From assembly GCA_040878035.1 (NCBI GenBank), contig JBBDMX010000095.1, positions 1-64,000 on the forward strand: a stretch of DNA of 64,000 nucleotides, given 5' to 3'. Position numbers and translations under genes: made by a program. The DNA is from JBBDMX01 sp040878035 (lineage in GTDB: Bacteria > Planctomycetota > Phycisphaerae > Phycisphaerales > Phycisphaeraceae). Numbering within the stretch: position 1 is the first letter of the stretch; the number at the start of each line of letters is the position of its first letter. Positions 17,231 through 25,310 of the stretch are shown one piece after another. The notes under the pieces were generated by a model. The model searched no databases. It was not told the origin of the DNA and was given only the letters and a program-made list of their open reading frames with translations.

Positions 17231-18633
17231 GGCAGCTCCCTCGGTGAGATGGCCACAGCGCCCAGTTCCGCCGCCCCGGGGCTGGTGCCCTCGAAATACA
17301 GCGTGCTGCGCCCGGTTTCCTCCTCATAGTCGTGCGCCAGCACCGCCACCGCGGCGCGGGTGTCCTCGTCATCGCGCATGAGAATGGCTACCGTGCCGCC
17401 GCAGCCCCCGCCGGTGATCTTGGCGCCGTAAAAGCCCTGCTCGGTCCCGCGCTCCTGCACCATGTCCACCAGCCGATCCGTCAGCGGGTGACCCAGATTG
17501 GCGCACTTGCTGTAGCTGGTGTGGCTCTCGTACATGCGCATGCCCGCCTCCTGCATGTGCTTTTCGACCATGTCGTGCGGGCCTTGCTCGCGCAGCAGCT
17601 CCACAAACGTGCGCACGCGCGACATCTCCAGCACGTGATGGTCCGCCGCGGAGCGCACGGCGTAGGTCCGGTCGGGTTGCACGGTCGTGACCGGATCATT
17701 GGTCGAAGCAAACAGATTGAGGAACGCCTGGCCGGTGATCGTCTCGGGCAAATGCGTGCGCAGGTGATCGCGGTAGAGGTCGGCATCGACGTTGGCCAGG
17801 TGGCCGGAAGTGGGATCGGGTGACTGGTGGGTTGACAGAATCTTCTGGGCCATGAAGGCGGCGACGCGGGTGTCGGTGTAGGGATCACCGCGCACCTCGT
17901 GCCGCACACCGCTGTACAGGCCGGCGAGCATGTAACCTTCCGGCACCTGCACCTGTCCCAGCACCTGGGCGGGCTGTCCGTCGTTGCCGACCTGGCAGAG
18001 GATTTCCAGCATCGAGCCTTGTTGCCCCAGTGCCGCGGTCACCTGGTCCATCACGCCGCAGGGCGCCCCCACCACGCGGTTCTCCACCGCCTGGCACGCC
18101 ACCGCCAGCGCCATCGGCTCCAGCGCCACGTCCCACAACTTCGCCAGCGCCGTCATGGCCGCCACCTCAATGGCGGCGCTGGAAGATACGCCCCCGCCTG
18201 AGGGGACATCGCTGTCGAGGAAGATCGTCGCGCCCGCCCTGGCCGAGGCCGGCGAGTGATTGTGCATCAGCCACCACGCACAGCCCACCAGATAACGCGC
18301 CCAGGCATCATCGTCGTGCAGCAGCGCCCCAGCGCCGCCCGCATCGACATCGCCAAGCCCGGCCGCGTCAACCGCGACCGTGTCCTTCTCCTGCGCGCTG
18401 TGCACGACGAACCGGCCATCTTCACGAGCCTGCACCGCGACACCCGCGGCAATGGCCAGTGGCATCTCGCACACCAGCGAGCCGCTGTAATCGGCGATGC
18501 CTCCCATCACATCCAACCGCCCCGGGGCCCGCGCCAGCGCGACAGGCGCCTTATTCAGCAGACCACTGGCGCGCAGAGCTTTGCCCATGCGCGGCAACGG
18601 TTCCCAGGACATGATCGACGATGACTGATTCAT
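17227..18633 (-). CDS. GHMP-family sugar kinase (L-arabinokinase/galactokinase-like)
   Basis: 468 aa ATP-dependent sugar-1-kinase. The substrate motif is APGRLDVMGGIADYSGS, which is the form found in plant L-arabinokinases rather than the canonical galactokinase GRVNLIGEH. The ATP-binding GHMP motif is DVPSGGGVSSSAAIEVAA, and motif 3 is AKITGGGCGGTVAIL near the C-terminus. HTSYSKCANLGHPLTDRLV is also typical of this branch. Start ATG at 18633. The gene overlaps the downstream IMPase-like gene by 4 nt, with galU next, so the product is probably a sugar-1-phosphate feeding nucleotide-sugar synthesis. Whether the sugar is arabinose, galactose or another cannot be decided from sequence. Confidence 0.88.
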   Translation of the reverse strand: MNQSSSIMSWEPLPRMGKALRASGLLNKAPVALARAPGRLDVMGGIADYSGSLVCEMPLAIAAGVAVQAREDGRFVVHSAQEKDTVAVDAAGLGDVDAGGAGALLHDDDAWARYLVGCAWWLMHNHSPASARAGATIFLDSDVPSGGGVSSSAAIEVAAMTALAKLWDVALEPMALAVACQAVENRVVGAPCGVMDQVTAALGQQGSMLEILCQVGNDGQPAQVLGQVQVPEGYMLAGLYSGVRHEVRGDPYTDTRVAAFMAQKILSTHQSPDPTSGHLANVDADLYRDHLRTHLPETITGQAFLNLFASTNDPVTTVQPDRTYAVRSAADHHVLEMSRVRTFVELLREQGPHDMVEKHMQEAGMRMYESHTSYSKCANLGHPLTDRLVDMVQERGTEQGFYGAKITGGGCGGTVAILMRDDEDTRAAVAVLAHDYEEETGRSTLYFEGTSPGAAELGAVAISPRELP

Positions 18634-18670
18634 CCGGCGCTACTCCTGACGATATTGAGCCGGCGTTCTT

Positions 18671-18806
18671 GCCCCCTCTCCCTTCTGAGGGAGAGGGTTG
18701 GGGTGAGGGTGGTCGCGCCATCGTGCACGGACGTCGTGGATTCTCGTCGCATTTCCGCCATACCAGCACCCTCACCTAACCTCTCCCTCAGAAGGGAGAG
18801 GGACCG
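18671..18806. repeat. CCCTCTCCCTTCTGAGGGAGAGG inverted pair
   Basis: Two inverted copies of a unit that is itself palindromic lie at about 18671-18711 and 18766-18806, separated by 54 nt. Each contains CTCTCCCTTCTGAGGGAGAG, followed on its inner side by a G/T-rich tail (GGTTGGGGTGAGGGTG on the left; the complement on the right). Similar units are known from many bacterial genomes as intergenic repeats. The right copy overlaps the 3' end of the ROK gene and provides its last residues and stop codon. Confidence 0.88.
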
Positions 18807-20022
18807 GAAAACGCACTGCATCATCGTCCACCGGTAAGAGCACGCGATCAATCGCGGCGGCGACCAATCCCGCCGCCCGGCGCCGCGGGGCGCTCTGGCA
18901 GACGGTCGTCCCGAAGCGCGACCACATCGCCGAGCGCTCGATCCGCTGCCCCAGCCGCTGCACCACGCCCGGCCCCAGTTCCGCCAGCGCCCCGGTGATC
19001 ACCACCTGGCGCACGCCCAGCATGTTCATCGCCGCGACGATGATCAGCGCCGCGGCGTCCAAGGCCCCCGCCAGCCAGCGCTCGATCCCGTGGGCCGCGA
19101 TATGCGCCGCCATGCCCTGCCAGGAGCTCATCGCCCCGCGGTGATGCTCGACATAGCTCTGGAGCAGCCCTTGCCGGGACAGCAGGGTTTCGATGCAACC
19201 GGCGCCGCCACAGCCGCACTTACGCGTATTGCCTTGCACAGGTGTGTGGCCCAATTCACCTGAGAGCGGCAGGGGCGACTGGTAGAGCTGGTGATCGATC
19301 ACGGCCGCGGCACCGACGCCCTGGCCAAAGTCCACCAGCAGAAAATCGCCGGCGCCTCGGCAAGCGGGGTTGGCGGCCATGTGGCCCAGCGCCAGGGCGC
19401 GGATTTCCTGCACCAGGCAGACCGGCACGTCCCACACGGATCGCACGATGCTGGCCAGTTGGGCCTCCTGCGTCCAATGCAGATTGGGCGAGAGCAGCAC
19501 GCGGCCGGCGGGTTCATCGACGACGCCGGGGACGCTGATGGCGACGGCCCAGGGATCGGTCACGTCGAGGTCGGCGGCGGCGGCGGCCAGGCGGCGGGCC
19601 CAGGCGGCGGCGGAGCGCGGCGTGGCGAACTCGAGGGGCCAGCGCTCGTCGTCGGGACCGGCGATGGGCAGCGCCGCCAGGCGCGTGGTGCGCACGCCAA
19701 GCTGGAGCGCCAAGAGGCGATGGGTTTGGCGATTGAGGCGGAGCATGCGGGCGGGCCGGCCCAGGGCCGAGTCAGAGCCGCGCCGCGTAAGCCCGCGGTT
19801 GTTCGTCCGCAGGCCTACGCCTTGCGGCTCGGATAGGGACGTGGCATCGATCTCCTCGACATAGCCGGACTCGAGCAGTTCATCAGCGACCTTGCCGACG
19901 GTCGGAACGCTAAGGCCGGTGGCTTTGGCCAGGTCGGCGCGGCAGGCGCCGCCGGTCTGGCGCAGGCGGTCGAAGACGGCGCGAACGTTGAGTCGGCGAA
20001 GATGGGCGGGAACGCCTGGCAT
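18772..20022 (-). CDS. ROK-family transcriptional regulator with repeat-derived insertion and C-terminus
   Basis: 416 aa. The N-terminal winged helix (RADLAKATGLSVPTVGKVADELLESGYV, about 28-55) is followed by the ROK sugar-kinase-like sensor: FLLVDFGQGVGAAAVID, and the zinc motif GELGHTPVQ...CGCGGAGCIETL. Two parts are repeat-encoded. Residues about 65-84 (PQGVGLRTNNRGLTRRGSDS) come from a 56-bp palindrome in the linker before the conserved GRPARMLRLN. The last residues (FPVPLPSEGEVR) and the stop come from the CCCTCTCCC repeat. It lies 138 nt upstream of the GHMP kinase on the same strand and probably regulates the sugar kinase/galU operon. A double palindrome touches its start codon, suggesting autoregulation. 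Confidence 0.87.
   Translation of the reverse strand: MPGVPAHLRRLNVRAVFDRLRQTGGACRADLAKATGLSVPTVGKVADELLESGYVEEIDATSLSEPQGVGLRTNNRGLTRRGSDSALGRPARMLRLNRQTHRLLALQLGVRTTRLAALPIAGPDDERWPLEFATPRSAAAWARRLAAAAADLDVTDPWAVAISVPGVVDEPAGRVLLSPNLHWTQEAQLASIVRSVWDVPVCLVQEIRALALGHMAANPACRGAGDFLLVDFGQGVGAAAVIDHQLYQSPLPLSGELGHTPVQGNTRKCGCGGAGCIETLLSRQGLLQSYVEHHRGAMSSWQGMAAHIAAHGIERWLAGALDAAALIIVAAMNMLGVRQVVITGALAELGPGVVQRLGQRIERSAMWSRFGTTVCQSAPRRRAAGLVAAAIDRVLLPVDDDAVRFPVPLPSEGEVR
19775..19830. repeat. GAGCCGC...GCGGCTC palindrome inside the ROK gene
   Basis: A 56-bp imperfect palindrome (19 of 24 arm positions pair) begins GAGCCGCGCCGCGTAAGCCC and ends GCAGGCCTACGCCTTGCGGC followed by TC. It is read in frame by the ROK gene. 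One arm (CCGCGGGCTTACG with GCGCGGCTCTGA) recurs at 32376-32403 in the signal peptide region of the 1136-aa secreted protein. Confidence 0.82.
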
Positions 20023-20043
20023 ACTTAAGTAACTTAATTAAGT
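20023..20043. promoter_or_regulatory. Candidate double-palindrome operator for the ROK regulator
   Basis: Two adjacent perfect palindromes, ACTTAAGT (20023-20030) and ACTTAATTAAGT (20032-20043), share the half-site ACTTAA and lie immediately before the ROK start codon. Their position fits a self-repressing operator. There is no room for a normal ribosome site, so the message may be leaderless or start elsewhere. Inference only. Confidence 0.45.
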
Positions 20044-20088
20044 AAGGTGCGGATGTCAATAGGCACGACCCTGGGAGTTCTTTCAGAG

Positions 20089-20195
20089 CCCCCGCTGCGC
20101 ATCCATTTGCTTTCTCTGCCTACGCACTATCAGGCCGATCCGCTGCGATGCTCCGGGGGCGCGGGCGAGAAGCGCAGAACCCCCGCTGCGCATCC
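20089..20195. repeat. Two 16-bp direct repeats
   Basis: CCCCCGCTGCGCATCC occurs at 20089-20104 and again at 20180-20195 in the gap between the ROK gene and the zinc-ribbon gene. The remaining sequence of that gap (20044-20254) shows no gene. Confidence 0.6.
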
Positions 20196-20254
20196 CTGCC
20201 CCCTTGACTACCTACGCGTGATCCGGATGCGCTGGAATTGCCCCCGTTTTGTGG

Positions 20255-21118
20255 TCAGGGGCTGGGTTGCCCCGCGGGCAGGGGCACACAATCTATCTGC
20301 GGCACCAGGTCGGCCAGTTTGGTTTCCTGAACATTGCCGTCCATGCGAAAGTCAACGAACTGCTGGCCGTCCCATCGGGCGCACGCACGCAGCGCCACCG
20401 AGCCGTAACAAATGGCGGCGATCTTGTTCTGTTGCAGGTCGTAGATCACGTTTGCCTTGCCGACGATCTGACCCTCCTGGTTGAGCAGCGCGCCACCGAA
20501 GCGGAGTTCCGTGGGAATTTCCGTGATGATGATCGGATCGACCGGGACGACCGCGGCGACCAGTCTTGACGACCTGACCACTTGGTTGGCAAACTGCTCG
20601 ATGCGGCTGGTGTGCTCGGTCATCAGGGCGCTGTATTGCGTGCGCTTCTGCACCAGCGGCCTGATACCCAACGCGTAGAACAGGGCGACGATCCCAACCA
20701 GAAGCAACAAGATCAGCAGCGGCCTGGGAATGGTCAGCCTGACGCGCGGCTTTGCTTGGGCATCATCCGTCTCTGTCGCCGAAAGACCCCTAGTCACGAT
20801 CGTCGCCTTACCTTTCTTGATGTTGAATCCGCATTCAATGCACAAGACAGCGCCGCCCTTGAGTGGCTTGGCGCAGGACGGACACAGTTCCGCCGTCAAA
20901 GGGGCATCGCCCTTCCCGAGCGTTCCAGGTTGCTTTGATGGCTTGGCGGGCTGCGCCGGCGCGGAGGACTGCGCCCCGGCCTTGCTCATAGCCATCGGCA
21001 GCGCCGGCACCGTGAGCGGGGCGCCACAGCGGCATTTTGCCTTGCGGCCGACGGGGGCAACTTGCCAGCGAAAACTGGCTTTACAGGAAGGGCACACAAA
21101 TCGCGGTTCTTCTGCCAT
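20255..21118 (-). CDS. Zinc-ribbon membrane protein of unknown function
   Basis: 287 aa. Two Cys-rich modules precede a single transmembrane helix. The first (CPSCKASFRW...AKCRCGAPL, residues 9-35) and the second (LCPSCAKPLKGGAVLCIECGFNIKKG, near 80-105) are both classic double-CxxC zinc ribbons; the second matches the generic planctomycetal pattern for ribbon-tethered membrane proteins. A helix follows (LLILLLLVGIVALFYALGI, near 135), then a 130-aa extracytoplasmic domain with FANQVVRSSRLVAAVVP and LRFGGALLNQEGQIVGKAN. Start ATG at 21118 before AEEPRFVCPSC is preferred over an ATG 17 codons upstream. Function unknown. Confidence 0.72.
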   Translation of the reverse strand: MAEEPRFVCPSCKASFRWQVAPVGRKAKCRCGAPLTVPALPMAMSKAGAQSSAPAQPAKPSKQPGTLGKGDAPLTAELCPSCAKPLKGGAVLCIECGFNIKKGKATIVTRGLSATETDDAQAKPRVRLTIPRPLLILLLLVGIVALFYALGIRPLVQKRTQYSALMTEHTSRIEQFANQVVRSSRLVAAVVPVDPIIITEIPTELRFGGALLNQEGQIVGKANVIYDLQQNKIAAICYGSVALRACARWDGQQFVDFRMDGNVQETKLADLVPQIDCVPLPAGQPSP

Positions 21119-21386
21119 GGTGGGTTCTCTGGCGCAAAAGGGATCCCTTATCCAGGTAAAGTCAGGCATGCCCGCAGCAAGTGATGGGAGCTATCTTACC
21201 ACATCATTGTCCTTTTATCGCCCGGGATCACGCGCCTGACAATCCGGGGCATCACGCCACGCGGCCCCGAACGCGCGGAAACTCACCACCGCAAGAACCC
21301 GATGAGCTTGGATTTCCTTTGCCTTGCCTCGACCGGCCCGTACAATCCGCAGAGCGATGCAATCCACTTACGATGGGGCTTTTGTC

Positions 21387-22394
21387 ATGGCAAGCGTTTT
21401 GGGCAAGCGTTGGCTGGCGGCGGCCATCTGTATCATGGCGGCGCTCTTGATCGCGGCGCCGCCGCAGGCCATGGGGCGCGGCAACGTGCGCGAGGAGGCT
21501 GAAGACTTCCCGCCCGGCAAATTCTCCGACGGCGGCACCTATCAACTGGAGAACTTCCGCGGCAAGGTCGTGGTCGTGTTTCTTTATGAAAGCAACTGCC
21601 CCCGCTGTGCCGGGCTGATTCCCCAGCGCAATGAGGTGGTCGCCGCCTACAAGGACAAGCCCGTGGTCTTCCTGGCGGTGGGCGCCGGTGATAGCGCGCA
21701 GAGCGTCACGTCCTACGTCCGCAAGACCGGGCTGGTCATGCCGGTCTTCATCGATCCGCTGAGCGTCATGGAGCGGCGGTTGGATGTGAAGATCTCCATG
21801 AACAACATCTATGCGTTCCGCGTGATCGGACCAGACGGCAAGATTTCAGGCTACGACATGACGCCGCAAGCGATCGACAAGGCCCTCAAGGATGTCACCT
21901 GGAAGTACAAGGAGAAGGGCTACCACGAGCAGTTGAATCCCATCATCGAGCTATTGGAGTGGGGCCAGTATGAGAAGGCGGTGCCGGCCCTGCGGCAGTG
22001 GCGCTCCAATCACAAGAAGGACGTGGCCGAGTCGGCGCAGAAGCTTTATGACGCGGTGCAGGCCGAGGGCCAGGCGTGGAAAGAGGAGGCCGACGCCGCG
22101 GTCGAGACCGACCCGGTCAAGGCCTATGACCTGTACGTGAAGCTTGCCGCGGCGTTCAAGGGCGAGGACCTGGGCAAGGCCGCCGACGCCGCCCGCCGGC
22201 CGCTGGCCAACAACCCCACGGTCAAGAAGGAGCTGGCGGCCCGGCCACACTTTGACCGCCTCAACGCCATGATGGCCCAGGCCCAGCCGGCGAATAAGAA
22301 GAGCATCACAGCCTACCTTCAGGAACTGATCCAGACCTACCCCGATACGCCCACCGCCACCAAGGCCAAAAAGCTGCTGGAAGACCTGACTTAA
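21387..22394 (+). CDS. Thioredoxin-like (AhpC/TSA or TlpA type) exported protein
   Basis: 335 aa. Signal peptide (MASVLGKRWLAAAICIMAALLIAAPPQA) then a thioredoxin-fold redox domain at about 40-165: GTYQLENFRGKVVVVFLYESNCPRCAG contains the CxxC motif CPRC after the usual strand, and MPVFIDPLSVMERRLDVK resembles the TlpA/ResA region. The C-terminal 170 residues are helical, with a repeat-like, charged pattern (YEKAVPALRQW; AVETDPVKAYDLYVKLAAAFKG; LQELIQTYPDTPTATKAKKLLEDL) reminiscent of TPR or tetratrico-like tails. Probably a periplasmic thiol oxidoreductase. The start at 21387 is chosen because it begins the signal peptide; ATG 21357 is an alternative. Confidence 0.8.
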   Translation: MASVLGKRWLAAAICIMAALLIAAPPQAMGRGNVREEAEDFPPGKFSDGGTYQLENFRGKVVVVFLYESNCPRCAGLIPQRNEVVAAYKDKPVVFLAVGAGDSAQSVTSYVRKTGLVMPVFIDPLSVMERRLDVKISMNNIYAFRVIGPDGKISGYDMTPQAIDKALKDVTWKYKEKGYHEQLNPIIELLEWGQYEKAVPALRQWRSNHKKDVAESAQKLYDAVQAEGQAWKEEADAAVETDPVKAYDLYVKLAAAFKGEDLGKAADAARRPLANNPTVKKELAARPHFDRLNAMMAQAQPANKKSITAYLQELIQTYPDTPTATKAKKLLEDLT

Positions 22395-22440
22395 GCCCGT
22401 GTGGAGGTCGGGCTGGTGCGGGCGAGTCGCGCGGTCCGGT

Positions 22441-22523
22441 GGGCGGGGTCCGGGGTCCGGGCGGCGGGGTCCGGGGGGCGGGGTCCGGGGCGGGGCCGGG
22501 GGGGGCCGGGGGGGCCCGGGGTC
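22441..22523. repeat. G-run tract with GGGGTCCGG units
   Basis: About 80 nt almost purely G and C, with the unit GGGGTCCGG repeated and several runs of four to seven G on the plus strand. It could form G-quadruplexes in the nascent mRNA or DNA. It lies just after the thioredoxin-like gene (stop 22394). The rest of the 770-nt gap to the prepilin gene holds a GAGGACGCA inverted repeat and a promoter; no gene is seen in it. Confidence 0.7.
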
Positions 22524-22730
22524 TTGGACTGGGTACATCTTCTGCAATGCCGCTGTGCTATGGGCACGGCTCCTATCCGCCGCTGCCTGCCAGGCGAAGT
22601 TCTCCACTGAAGACCAAAGGCACCTCTGATTGGGTTGGCGCACACTCAATGAATCAGGTTGTCGCTGCCATTCCCCCGGTGGCCAGCGGGACTGGCAGCG
22701 TCGGCAGCCGCCCAATTAGCCCGGATTATT

Positions 22731-22912
22731 CCCCGCAGAGGACGCAGAGGACGCAGAGATTCAGAAGAAGTAAGAGCTTATGAACAAAACTGACAATGAC
22801 TTGATTTTCGCAGTGTGCTTCCTGGGAGATTTGGAAGTTCGCCAGTAGCGCCAGAAGTTATTGTTCTGAAATGATTTGCTTCCTCTGCGTCCTCCGCGAC
22901 CTCTGCGGTGAA
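22731..22912. repeat. GAGGACGCA inverted repeat pair
   Basis: The left arm (22731-22762) has CCGCAGAGGACGCAGAGG and further units; the right arm (22881-22912) has CCTCTGCGTCCTCCGCGACC, its inverted counterpart. They are separated by 118 nt of sequence with no gene. A decayed relative (GAGGATGCAGAGGACGGAG) occurs near 62575 upstream of the methyltransferase gene. Confidence 0.75.
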
Positions 22913-23006
22913 TCTTTCGGGTTGGCAGCACTGGCCGCCGAATTGCCCCCTCATAAAGCCACCTGCAGGAATTCTGCCCTTCCTAGTCACTTCCGGAACA
23001 TTTCCA

Positions 23007-23035
23007 TTGACTGATTCATTTTATTTTTTTATAAT
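23007..23035 (+). promoter_or_regulatory. Sigma-70 type promoter upstream of prepilin gene
   Basis: TTGACT (23007-23012), a 17-nt AT-rich spacer and a perfect TATAAT (23030-23035) give a near-consensus promoter in otherwise GC-rich DNA. It implies a 5' leader of about 120 nt for the prepilin gene at 23165. Confidence 0.7.
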
Positions 23036-23164
23036 GAAATCAGAGCGTGGACTGCATCATCTTTCGCTGCACCGAATCGGCAACCCATGCACCTGGATCC
23101 GAGTATTCGCCCTGCCCCGCCCCATATGCCCTGGCTTTCTCGCCCCTACCACGCAGGTACACCG

Positions 23165-24052
23165 ATGATGAAGCACATCACGCCGCACCGTTCGATCAGA
23201 TCGTTCCCATCCGCGGGCTTTACGCTCATCGAGCTTCTGGTGGTGATCTCGATCATCGCTCTACTCGTCGCCCTGTTGCTGCCGGCACTGGGAGCGGCGC
23301 GGGTGGCGGCCCGCCGGGCACAGTGCGGCACGCAGATGCGCTCCTTGCACCAGGCATTGTCGAATTACCTGGCCGACAACCGCGAAAACCAACCCCTTCT
23401 GGCGACTTATTCGACCGCCTTTGACATGCACGAATACCTGCACCCGGTCGTGCTCTCGGCTTACATCGGTTTTGAACATATCGGGAACCGAACGCCTCAA
23501 GCAAGCAATGTGGGGACGGAGGGGCGAATGTACAACTATGTTCTAAATGTGGTGAATGGCGGTCCCATCCGCCGCAGCATCATGTTCTGTCCGGAAGAGA
23601 CCTATCAATATCCGGCCATGGGGCTTCCCCTGAACACCAGTTTTCCTCGCCTGTCGAATTATGCGGCCGTATGGCGAGGCTGGAATGCTTTCGGGACCAG
23701 CTATGTGCCGCAAGCCACCGATCTAGACTCGCCCGCCGAGCAAGCCAGATGGATGGGCCGCACCTTGTCGAACAAGCAGCAGCCAAGCAACACCGCGGTA
23801 TATGGGCATGTGAGCGAGGGAAATTTCTCCTACGCGCAAGTCTACGCCGTCAATAATGTGGCAGACTGGGACTACAGCACGCATACGAAGGTGGCTAACC
23901 ACGAAGGAACCCTGCCGTTCGGATGGCTCGACGGGCACCTCACGATGGTCAGCCGCGACGATCTGCTGGCTGATTACTACGACGGCGGGCCGAAATATGG
24001 GCCTACTGGGAGTTCGCCGCTCTGGTACACCGGTAAGTTCAATCCTTGGTGA
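23165..24052 (+). CDS. Prepilin-type protein with H-X9-DG signature
   Basis: 295 aa. Type IV pilin-like N-terminus: a short basic leader, then the prepilin cleavage site SAGFTLIELLVVISIIALL (cleavage between Gly and Phe) and a long hydrophobic helix. The C-terminal region carries H-X9-DG (HEGTLPFGWLDG), the hallmark of the large planctomycetal family of pseudopilin-like proteins. Start ATG-ATG at 23165/23168, about 30 codons before the mature helix. In Planctomycetes dozens of such proteins are encoded per genome, often next to secreted enzymes. The neighbouring convergent gene encodes an SGNH lipoprotein (2 nt apart) and the divergent secreted locus begins at 25.5 kb. Confidence 0.9.
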   Translation: MMKHITPHRSIRSFPSAGFTLIELLVVISIIALLVALLLPALGAARVAARRAQCGTQMRSLHQALSNYLADNRENQPLLATYSTAFDMHEYLHPVVLSAYIGFEHIGNRTPQASNVGTEGRMYNYVLNVVNGGPIRRSIMFCPEETYQYPAMGLPLNTSFPRLSNYAAVWRGWNAFGTSYVPQATDLDSPAEQARWMGRTLSNKQQPSNTAVYGHVSEGNFSYAQVYAVNNVADWDYSTHTKVANHEGTLPFGWLDGHLTMVSRDDLLADYYDGGPKYGPTGSSPLWYTGKFNPW

Positions 24053-24054
24053 GG

Positions 24055-25305
24055 CTACTTCGCCAACACGTCGTTTGAAGCCGCGACCGGACCCGCCACG
24101 CAGATCGCCGAGAGGCGCAGCTCCTGGGCCTTGTCGCTGTCGTAGATCGGTTCGATGCGCACGGTGTGCGACACAGCGGGGTCCAGGCCGGTGGCCAGAA
24201 CCTCGAAGAGCAGGACGTTGCCGCCGAAGCGGATCGATGAAGCATCGAAGAGCTTGGGTTGCGCCGCTTGGTCGGCCGACTGACTCATCACGTACTGGCC
24301 ATCGATCATCGCGCGGAACTTGCCGCTGCGCGTGGTCTTTTCGCCCAGCACCGCGACCATGCCGCCGTGGAAGCGATACTCCAGCGGCTGCGGCTCGTCG
24401 CCGCGCCGGGCGACGACGATGCTGTCGAGCCAGCGCGAAGGCAGCATGTCGAAGAACGCGCCGTTGACGTTGACGCGATCGGTCTGCCAACCCGCGGGCA
24501 GCGGCAGCGACGCCACGGGCACGCGGGCCGTGTGCATGTACGCCTGACCATGGAGCATTGTCGGCGGGGCCGCGCACACCTGCTGCTCCGCGATGGCGCC
24601 CTGCATCGCCGCCCAACCCGCCTGGGCGAAAAGCTCATAGCCCTCGTCGCCTGGGTGCACGCGATCAAACGGCCAGAGCCGCGCCGGATCGGCACCGTTC
24701 CGCACCGCGTCGCGCACGAGCGTCACCGCATCGGCCACGGGCACGTGGTACGCCTGCGCGATGCGAAGGTGCGCCTCGCGTCGCTTAAGCGCCTCGACCT
24801 CATATTTCTCCACGTGATCGCGAAAGGGAAGGATCATCATGACGACCGGGCAGCGTGCCTCGGTGATGATTCGTCGCACGAGCGACTCAAAGGCCGCGAG
24901 TTTCTGCGCGTCGGTCCACAGCAGGTCGTCGTTGGCGGTGAAATCAAGAAAGATCAGGTCGGGCTGGTGGTCCAGCACGTCGCGCCCGAGGCGAAAGGCC
25001 GCCAATTGCGAGTTGGTGCCGCCGATGGCGGCATCGTGGAATCGCCATCGCGCCAGCGGGTAGGCTTGGCGCAGGTGCTGCGCCAGCAGGCCCCGATAGG
25101 AGGTCACGTTTGGATCGCTGGCGTTGGCGCCCCAGGTGAGCGACCCGCCGAAGAAGACCACGTTGAGCGCCTCGCCGGCGCGGGCACGCTGATCAAAGCC
25201 TGCAAAGCTCGTCCCCCCCGCCGGCGCGCCGGCGCAACCGCCCAGCAGCGACAGGAGGAGGGCCATCAGGAGGACACGATTCGGTTTGAGATGCCGATTA
25301 GCCAT
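24055..25305 (-). CDS. SGNH/GDSL-hydrolase family lipoprotein
   Basis: 416 aa. Lipoprotein signal (MANRHLKPNRVLLMALLLSLLGGC) with lipobox LGGC. The SGNH blocks can be seen in order: FFGGSLTWG (Block I Ser), DAAIGGTNS (Block II Gly), LDFTANDD (Block III Asn) and FDRVHPGDEGY (Block V Asp-x-x-His). The core spans about 45-245, followed by a C-terminal beta-rich domain of about 170 aa (GGMVAVLGEKTTRSGKF; GGNVLLFEVLATGLDP), probably a beta-sandwich binding module. Likely an extracytoplasmic esterase acting on carbohydrate substituents, although the substrate is unknown. Convergent with the prepilin gene. Upstream (25306 on) is a long palindromic repeat. Confidence 0.87.
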   Translation of the reverse strand: MANRHLKPNRVLLMALLLSLLGGCAGAPAGGTSFAGFDQRARAGEALNVVFFGGSLTWGANASDPNVTSYRGLLAQHLRQAYPLARWRFHDAAIGGTNSQLAAFRLGRDVLDHQPDLIFLDFTANDDLLWTDAQKLAAFESLVRRIITEARCPVVMMILPFRDHVEKYEVEALKRREAHLRIAQAYHVPVADAVTLVRDAVRNGADPARLWPFDRVHPGDEGYELFAQAGWAAMQGAIAEQQVCAAPPTMLHGQAYMHTARVPVASLPLPAGWQTDRVNVNGAFFDMLPSRWLDSIVVARRGDEPQPLEYRFHGGMVAVLGEKTTRSGKFRAMIDGQYVMSQSADQAAQPKLFDASSIRFGGNVLLFEVLATGLDPAVSHTVRIEPIYDSDKAQELRLSAICVAGPVAASNDVLAK

Positions 25306-25310
25306 AGGAG

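Noticed and set aside
18671..18806. Insertion sequence remnant
   Set aside because: No transposase fragment or target-site duplication was seen; both copies are short palindromic repeats.
22907..23168. Small protein frame starting MNLSGWQHW
   Set aside because: It covers a repeat arm and a strong promoter, with no ribosome site or recognisable protein features.
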